From: Pseudorhodoplanes sinuspersici
GTDB lineage: Bacteria > Pseudomonadota > Alphaproteobacteria > Rhizobiales > Xanthobacteraceae
Assembly (NCBI GenBank): GCA_945862935.1
Contig: CAMBBO010000004.1
Span: 1-37,972, forward strand
Length of the DNA: 37,972 nt
Direction of reading: 5' to 3'
Shown: positions 33,798 to 37,972 of the stretch, in pieces
How the letters are laid out: each line of letters begins with the position of its first letter
How positions within the stretch are numbered: the stretch's first letter is position 1
Notes under the pieces: model-generated
Told to the model about the DNA's origin: nothing
Seen by the model: the letters and a program-made list of their open reading frames with translations, nothing else
Databases searched by the model: none
Made by a program: the position numbers and the translations under genes

Positions 33798-34472
33798 GGT
33801 CCGCGATCCGAAAATCGCGCTGCCGACGCGCACATGCGTCGCGCCGAACTCAATCGCGGTCTGATAATCCGCGCTCATTCCCATCGACAGTAAAGCTAGC
33901 CCGTTGCGCTTTGCAATTTTCGCGGTCAGCGCGAAATGCGGTGCGGGCGCATCGTCGTGTGGGGGGATGCACATCAGGCCATCTATCTTCAAACCATATT
34001 GCTCACGGCACGCGATGAGAAACGCATCGGCTTCGGCAGGAATAATGCCCGCTTTCTGCGGTTCCTCGCCGGTATTGATCTCGACAAAAAGCTGCGGCGA
34101 CTTGCCCGCCTTCTCAATCTCCTTCGCCAGCGCCTCGCACAGGCTGGCGCGATCGACCGAATGAATCGCATCGAACAGCGCGACCGCTTCCTTTGCCTTG
34201 TTGGATTGCAGCGGGCCGATCAGATGCAATTCGATGCCGGGATATTTTTCGCGCAAGGCGGGCCACTTGCCCTTGCTCTCCTGCACGCGGTTCTCGCCGA
34301 ACACACGCTGACCTGCGGCAAGCGCTGGTTCGATCTCGTCGCCCGAAAATGTTTTCGACACTGCAATCAGCGTCACCGACGAAGGGTCGCGTTTCACTTC
34401 GCGGCAGGCGTTCGCGATCTCCGCGTTCACCTGCGCGAGGCCGTCGGCGATGTTGTGAGGCTGTCCGGTCAT
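33786..34472 (-). CDS. YggS/PLPBP family pyridoxal-phosphate protein
   Basis: This family balances cellular PLP and amino-acid/2-oxo-acid pools and has no proven catalysis. The 228 residues form a single alanine-racemase-like barrel with the PLP lysine Lys40 in LIAVSKTF. Other conserved segments are FGENRVQESKGKW, ELHLIGPLQSNKAKEAV, VEINTGEEPQKAG and LSMGMSADYQTAIEFGATHV with the final VRVGSAIFGSR. The gene overlaps the end of the AraC regulator gene on the opposite strand by 12 bases. It is separated from the upstream DUF2171 gene by that gene's terminator, so it needs its own promoter. Confidence 0.95.
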   Translation of the reverse strand: MTGQPHNIADGLAQVNAEIANACREVKRDPSSVTLIAVSKTFSGDEIEPALAAGQRVFGENRVQESKGKWPALREKYPGIELHLIGPLQSNKAKEAVALFDAIHSVDRASLCEALAKEIEKAGKSPQLFVEINTGEEPQKAGIIPAEADAFLIACREQYGLKIDGLMCIPPHDDAPAPHFALTAKIAKRNGLALLSMGMSADYQTAIEFGATHVRVGSAIFGSRTLSV

Positions 34473-34486
34473 GGCGGGGTGATAAC

Positions 34487-34519
34487 AAAAAAGCCCGGCC
34501 GAAACGACCGGGCTTTTTT
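34487..34519 (-). terminator. Rho-independent terminator of the DUF2171 gene
   Basis: AAAAAAGCCCGG pairs with CCGGGCTTTTTT around nine bases. On the minus strand the stem is followed by T's, 17 bases after the DUF2171 stop. It is symmetrical and could act on both strands. Confidence 0.85.
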
Positions 34520-34536
34520 CGCGAAAGCGGGAGGCG

Positions 34537-34770
34537 TTACGCCGCTTCCCACATCTTGAACGTCTCGTCGCTCGACTTGTTCAGGTGAACATGAGCGTCG
34601 ACGTGATCGACAAGGTCTGCGGAAATGAAATGGTGCTTTCCGCCAGCCTTCGGGTCGGTCCGGGTCAGCTTGATGCGGTTGCCCGTATCCAGATGATCGA
34701 CTGTGCCGACATGCTTGCCGTCGGAGCCGAGCACTTCCATGTGCTCCTTGATGTTTTCGATTTTCGCCAT
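34537..34770 (-). CDS. DUF2171 family small protein
   Basis: The 77-residue protein matches the DUF2171 type of small PRC-barrel-like protein: IKEHMEVLGSDGKHVGTVDH, then LTRTDPKAGGKHHFISADLV and VHLNKSSDETFKMWEAA. Its function is unknown; related proteins are often stress-associated. A strong AAGGAGG precedes ATG 34770, suggesting high expression. It has its own terminator and is divergent from leuS across 162 bases. Confidence 0.88.
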   Translation of the reverse strand: MAKIENIKEHMEVLGSDGKHVGTVDHLDTGNRIKLTRTDPKAGGKHHFISADLVDHVDAHVHLNKSSDETFKMWEAA

Positions 34771-34932
34771 TGATGGTCCTCCTTGTTATGGATGGGAGGA
34801 CAACGGGCCCGCGGGGCGTAAGGTTCCTGATTTTGCAGGGTTTTTCCGGCTTTCGGTGGGAACCAAAGCATTGACCGGATTGCGAAATTCGTGTCCCTTC
34901 GCGGCCTTCACCTTCGGAACCGATACGAATCG

Positions 34933-37566
34933 ATGACCACCTCCCGCTACAACGCCCGCGAGGCCGAGACCCGCTGGCAGAAAACCTGGGACCAGCAGGG
35001 CGTCTTCTCTACCAAGAACGACGATCCGCGCCCGAAATACTACGTGCTCGAGATGTTCCCCTATCCATCCGGGCGCATCCACATGGGGCACGTCCGCAAT
35101 TACACGATGGGCGACGTGGTCGCGCGCTACAAACGCGCGATGGGTTTCAACGTGCTGCATCCGATGGGATGGGATGCGTTCGGCATGCCCGCCGAAAATG
35201 CAGCGATGGTGAACAAGGTTCACCCGAAGAAATGGACTTACGAAAACATCGCCGCGATGAAGAAGCAGCTCCAGTCGATGGGGCTGTCGCTCGACTGGGC
35301 GCGCGAAATCGCGACCTGCGATCCGGCTTACTACAAGCACCAGCAGAAGATGTTTCTCGATTTTCTGAAATCGGGACTGGTCGAGCGCAAGCAATCGAAG
35401 GTGAACTGGGACCCGGTCGATCAGACCGTGCTCGCCAACGAGCAGGTGATCGACGGCAAGGGCTGGCGCTCGGGTGCTGTGGTCGAGCAGCGCGAACTGA
35501 CGCAATGGTTTTTCAAGATTTCGGATTATTCGGAAGACCTGCTGAAGGCAATCGACTCTCTCGACCGCTGGCCGGAAAAAGTGCGCACGATGCAGCGCAA
35601 CTGGATCGGCAAGTCGGAAGGTCTGCTCGTTCGCTTTGCGCTCGATCCGAAAACCACGCCGAACAAAGAAGACGAACTGGAAATTTTCACTACGCGCCCC
35701 GACACATTGTTCGGCGCAAAATTCATGGCGCTTGCGCCGGATCATCCGCTCAGCCTCGCGGCGGCTGCGAAAAATCCGAAGCTTGCCGAATACATCGCAG
35801 AGACCCGCAGGCACGGCACCGCGCAAGCCGAGATCGACACCGCCGAGAAAACCGGCTTCGATACCGGCATCAAGGCGGTGCATCCGTTCGATCCGTCGTG
35901 GCAGCTCCCTGTTTACGTCGCGAATTTCATCCTGATGGATTACGGCACCGGCGCGATTTTCGGCTGCCCCGCGCACGACCAGCGCGACCTCGACTTCGTG
36001 AACAAATACGGCCTCGGCAATGTGCCGGTGGTGTGCCCGCCCAACGTCGATCCGAAAACCTTCATCATCACCGACACCGCCTATGACGGCGATGGACGCA
36101 TGATCAATTCGCGTTTTCTCGACGGCAAAACCATCGATGAGGCCAAGGAAGACGTTGCAAAACGGCTCGAATCAGGCACGCGGGGCAATCGTCCCGTCGC
36201 GCAACGGCAGGTCAATTATCGCCTGCGCGACTGGGGTATTTCGCGCAAGCGTTACTGGGGCTGTCCGATCCCGGTGATCCATTGCGAGAAGTGCGGCGTC
36301 GTTCCGGTGCCGGACAAGGATCTTCCCGTCGTCCTTCCCGACGACGTCGAGTTCGACAAGCCGGGCAATCCGCTCGACCGTCATCTGGCGTGGAAACACG
36401 TCGCCTGTCCGCAATGCGGCGGCAAGGCGCGGCGCGAAACCGACACGATGGATACGTTCGTCGACTCGTCGTGGTATTTCGCGCGCTTCACCGATCCGTG
36501 GATCGAGAATAAGCCGACCGACCGCAAGATGGTCGATGAGTGGCTTCCGGTCGATCAATATATCGGCGGCATCGAGCACGCGATTTTGCATCTGCTCTAT
36601 TCGCGCTTCTTCACCCGCGCGATGAAGAAGACCGGACATGCCGGGATGGACGAGCCGTTCGCAGGGTTGTTCACGCAAGGCATGGTGATCCACGAAACCT
36701 ATCACAAGGCGGACGGCACGTTCGTTACGCCCGCCGAAGTGAAGATCGAAGCTGCCGGCGGCGCGCGCAAGGCGACCCTTCTCACCACCGGCGAACCGGT
36801 CAGCATCGGCGGCATCGAGAAGATGTCGAAGTCGAAGCGCAACACCGTCGACCCGGACGAGATCATCGGCACGTATGGCGCGGATGTCGCGCGCTGGTTC
36901 ATGCTGTCGGACTCTCCCCCTGAACGCGACATCGAGTGGACCGAAGATGGCGTGCAGGCGCGCTGGACCTTCATGCAGAAGCTCTGGCGCATTGTCGGCG
37001 AGATGACCGGCATCGCGAAGAAGGCGCCGGCGCAAAAACCAAACGAATTTTCCGAACGCGCGATGGCCGTGCGCAAGGCAACGCATGGCGCACTGTCGAA
37101 AATCTCCGACGACATCGACAAGCTGCGCTTCAATCGTTGCGTCGCGCACATCTACGAATATTCGAACACGCTCTCGTCCGCGATCGGCGAGACCGAAGAC
37201 TCGAATGCGGGCGATCCCGATTTCGCGTGGGCGATGAAGGAAGCCGCCGACATTCTGGTGCAGCTTTTCAACCCGATGATGCCGCACCTTGCGGAGGAAT
37301 GCTGGGCCGCGCTCGGCCACAAGAACCTCGTGGCGATGCAGCCCTGGCCCAAGGTCGAGGCCGCGCTCCTGGTCGAGGACACGCTGACCCTCCCGGTGCA
37401 GGTGAACGGCAAGAAGAAGGCCGAGCTGACCGTTAAACGCGATGCCACAAATGCCGAAATCGAGGCTGCCGTCTTAACGCTGGATGAGGTAAGAAAGGCG
37501 CTGGGCGGGAAGCCTCCTAAAAAAGTCATCGTTGTCCCGCAGAGAATTGTGAATGTCGTCGCTTGA
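34933..37566 (+). CDS. leuS: Leucyl-tRNA synthetase
   Basis: This class Ia synthetase charges tRNA-Leu in the cytoplasm. The 877 residues contain the HIGH motif as HMGH at 50-53 ([17 protein letters not shown]), the CP1 editing domain with [14 protein letters not shown], a zinc-like [10 protein letters not shown]...CPQCGG insert, the DSSWYFARF segment and the KMSKS loop at about 630-634 ([11 protein letters not shown]). The C-terminal domain ends [22 protein letters not shown] 34933 is chosen because family N-termini align there ([15 protein letters not shown]); an in-frame ATG at 34891 lies upstream. No strong ribosome site is seen. Its last 14 bases overlap the start of lptE. Confidence 0.97.
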   Translation: MTTSRYNAREAETRWQKTWDQQGVFSTKNDDPRPKYYVLEMFPYPSGRIHMGHVRNYTMGDVVARYKRAMGFNVLHPMGWDAFGMPAENAAMVNKVHPKKWTYENIAAMKKQLQSMGLSLDWAREIATCDPAYYKHQQKMFLDFLKSGLVERKQSKVNWDPVDQTVLANEQVIDGKGWRSGAVVEQRELTQWFFKISDYSEDLLKAIDSLDRWPEKVRTMQRNWIGKSEGLLVRFALDPKTTPNKEDELEIFTTRPDTLFGAKFMALAPDHPLSLAAAAKNPKLAEYIAETRRHGTAQAEIDTAEKTGFDTGIKAVHPFDPSWQLPVYVANFILMDYGTGAIFGCPAHDQRDLDFVNKYGLGNVPVVCPPNVDPKTFIITDTAYDGDGRMINSRFLDGKTIDEAKEDVAKRLESGTRGNRPVAQRQVNYRLRDWGISRKRYWGCPIPVIHCEKCGVVPVPDKDLPVVLPDDVEFDKPGNPLDRHLAWKHVACPQCGGKARRETDTMDTFVDSSWYFARFTDPWIENKPTDRKMVDEWLPVDQYIGGIEHAILHLLYSRFFTRAMKKTGHAGMDEPFAGLFTQGMVIHETYHKADGTFVTPAEVKIEAAGGARKATLLTTGEPVSIGGIEKMSKSKRNTVDPDEIIGTYGADVARWFMLSDSPPERDIEWTEDGVQARWTFMQKLWRIVGEMTGIAKKAPAQKPNEFSERAMAVRKATHGALSKISDDIDKLRFNRCVAHIYEYSNTLSSAIGETEDSNAGDPDFAWAMKEAADILVQLFNPMMPHLAEECWAALGHKNLVAMQPWPKVEAALLVEDTLTLPVQVNGKKKAELTVKRDATNAEIEAAVLTLDEVRKALGGKPPKKVIVVPQRIVNVVA

Positions 37567-37972
37567 AAAATTGAGGGGAATCAAGCGTTTCGCTCGTCCT
37601 GCCCTGATTTTGGGGCTGGGCTTGCTGACCGCTGGCTGCTTCCAGCCCCTTTATGGCGACCGCTCCGCCAGCGGCGGCCCCGGCATCAGCGGCTATATGT
37701 CCTCGGTGGACGTCGCCCAGATCGACGCGCCGAATGGCACCCCCGCCGCCCGCCTCGCGGTCGAGGTCCGCAACCAGCTTTTATTCGACCTGACCGGTGG
37801 CTCGGGTTCGACCAATCCGACCCACCAGCTCAAGATCTCGCTGGCGTCCACGCAGACGCAGATCATCGTCGACACGACGACCGCGCGCCCGGAAGTACAG
37901 AATTACGGAATCAACGCGACCTATTCGCTGACCGATATTGCGACCAAGAAGGTCGTCATCTCCGGCCAGACC
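37553..37972 (+). CDS. lptE: LPS-assembly lipoprotein LptE, C-terminus outside window
   Basis: LptE is the outer-membrane lipoprotein that plugs the LptD channel for lipopolysaccharide export. The frame starts at ATG 37553 inside the end of leuS and stays open for 140 codons to the window edge. It has a lipoprotein signal with lipobox LTAGC (Cys29) followed by FQPLYGD, typical of rhizobial LptE, then [20 protein letters not shown] and [18 protein letters not shown]. About 40-50 residues are expected beyond the edge. The leuS-lptE order is usual in alphaproteobacteria, often followed by holA, which cannot be seen here. Confidence 0.9.
   Translation, partial: MSSLEKLRGIKRFARPALILGLGLLTAGCFQPLYGDRSASGGPGISGYMSSVDVAQIDAPNGTPAARLAVEVRNQLLFDLTGGSGSTNPTHQLKISLASTQTQIIVDTTTARPEVQNYGINATYSLTDIATKKVVISGQT

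Noticed and set aside
34786-35976. 396-codon minus-strand frame opposite the start of leuS
   Set aside because: It runs antisense through the HMGH and editing regions of leuS and lacks family features.

Overview
The window reads as a piece of ordinary chromosome from an alphaproteobacterium, most likely in the order Hyphomicrobiales (Rhizobiales) near Bradyrhizobium, Rhodopseudomonas or the Xanthobacteraceae. That placement is inferred from the GC-rich, GC-third-position coding, the gene families (180-kDa-class NAD-glutamate dehydrogenase, GNAT-nitrilase fusion, thioredoxin-TPR chaperedoxin, Trm112-like protein with lost cysteines) and the order glnK-amtB-glnK-amtB / aminotransferase-ftsK-lolA-xthA / leuS-lptE. 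No database was searched. I see no prophage, insertion sequence, integrase, CRISPR array or defence island.

Layout. 1-4318 (minus): NAD-dependent glutamate dehydrogenase, C-terminus beyond the window. 4436-5134 (plus): peroxidase-like carboxymuconolactone decarboxylase family protein. 5131-7202 (minus): three-gene lemA-TPM-TPM envelope operon. 7343-9043 (plus): gamma-glutamyltransferase. 9044-11760 (minus): iron-type ABC transporter binding protein and fused permease, without an ATPase. 11969-13531 (plus): GNAT-nitrilase fusion. 13599-13673 (minus): tRNA-Gly(GCC). 13816-16943 (plus): prolyl-tRNA editing protein, CnoX-like chaperedoxin, Lon N-terminal-domain protein, Trm112-like protein, glutathione transferase. 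17004-18218 (minus): ubiquinone-pathway hydroxylase. 18328-19976 (plus): tesB and a coupled secreted HExxH protein. 20148-24002 (plus): two tandem glnK-amtB operons with candidate sigma-54 promoters. 24186-29658 (plus): aminotransferase, ftsK, lolA, xthA. 29661-30831 (minus): OmpR-type response regulator and cyclic-nucleotide-binding protein. 30958-31488 (plus): L,D-transpeptidase-like protein. 31523-32599 (minus): GFA-family protein and a secreted His/Lys/Asp-rich protein. 32820-33797 (plus): AraC regulator. 33786-34770 (minus): YggS-type PLP protein and a DUF2171 protein. 34933-37972 (plus): leuS and the start of lptE, cut by the window end.

Themes. Nitrogen: ammonium sensing and uptake (GlnK/AmtB twice) with glutamate catabolism (NAD-GDH), gamma-glutamyl salvage (Ggt) and a nitrilase-fold amidase candidate. 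Envelope: LolA, LptE, L,D-transpeptidase-like protein, LemA/TPM proteins and a response regulator resembling the envelope regulator CenR. Housekeeping: FtsK, XthA, LeuS, tRNA-Gly, CnoX.

The gene ends are very compact. Four convergent pairs overlap or are separated by 0-2 bases. The most interesting items are the duplicated glnK-amtB operons with sigma-54-like promoters and a shared 11-base element, a perfect 10-bp hairpin just before the xthA start, the GNAT-nitrilase fusion, the near-metzincin DUF2927 protein begun from a TTG codon inside the tesB stop, and a UbiH-family hydroxylase with an altered FAD glycine motif. I do not see a convincing wholly new system.
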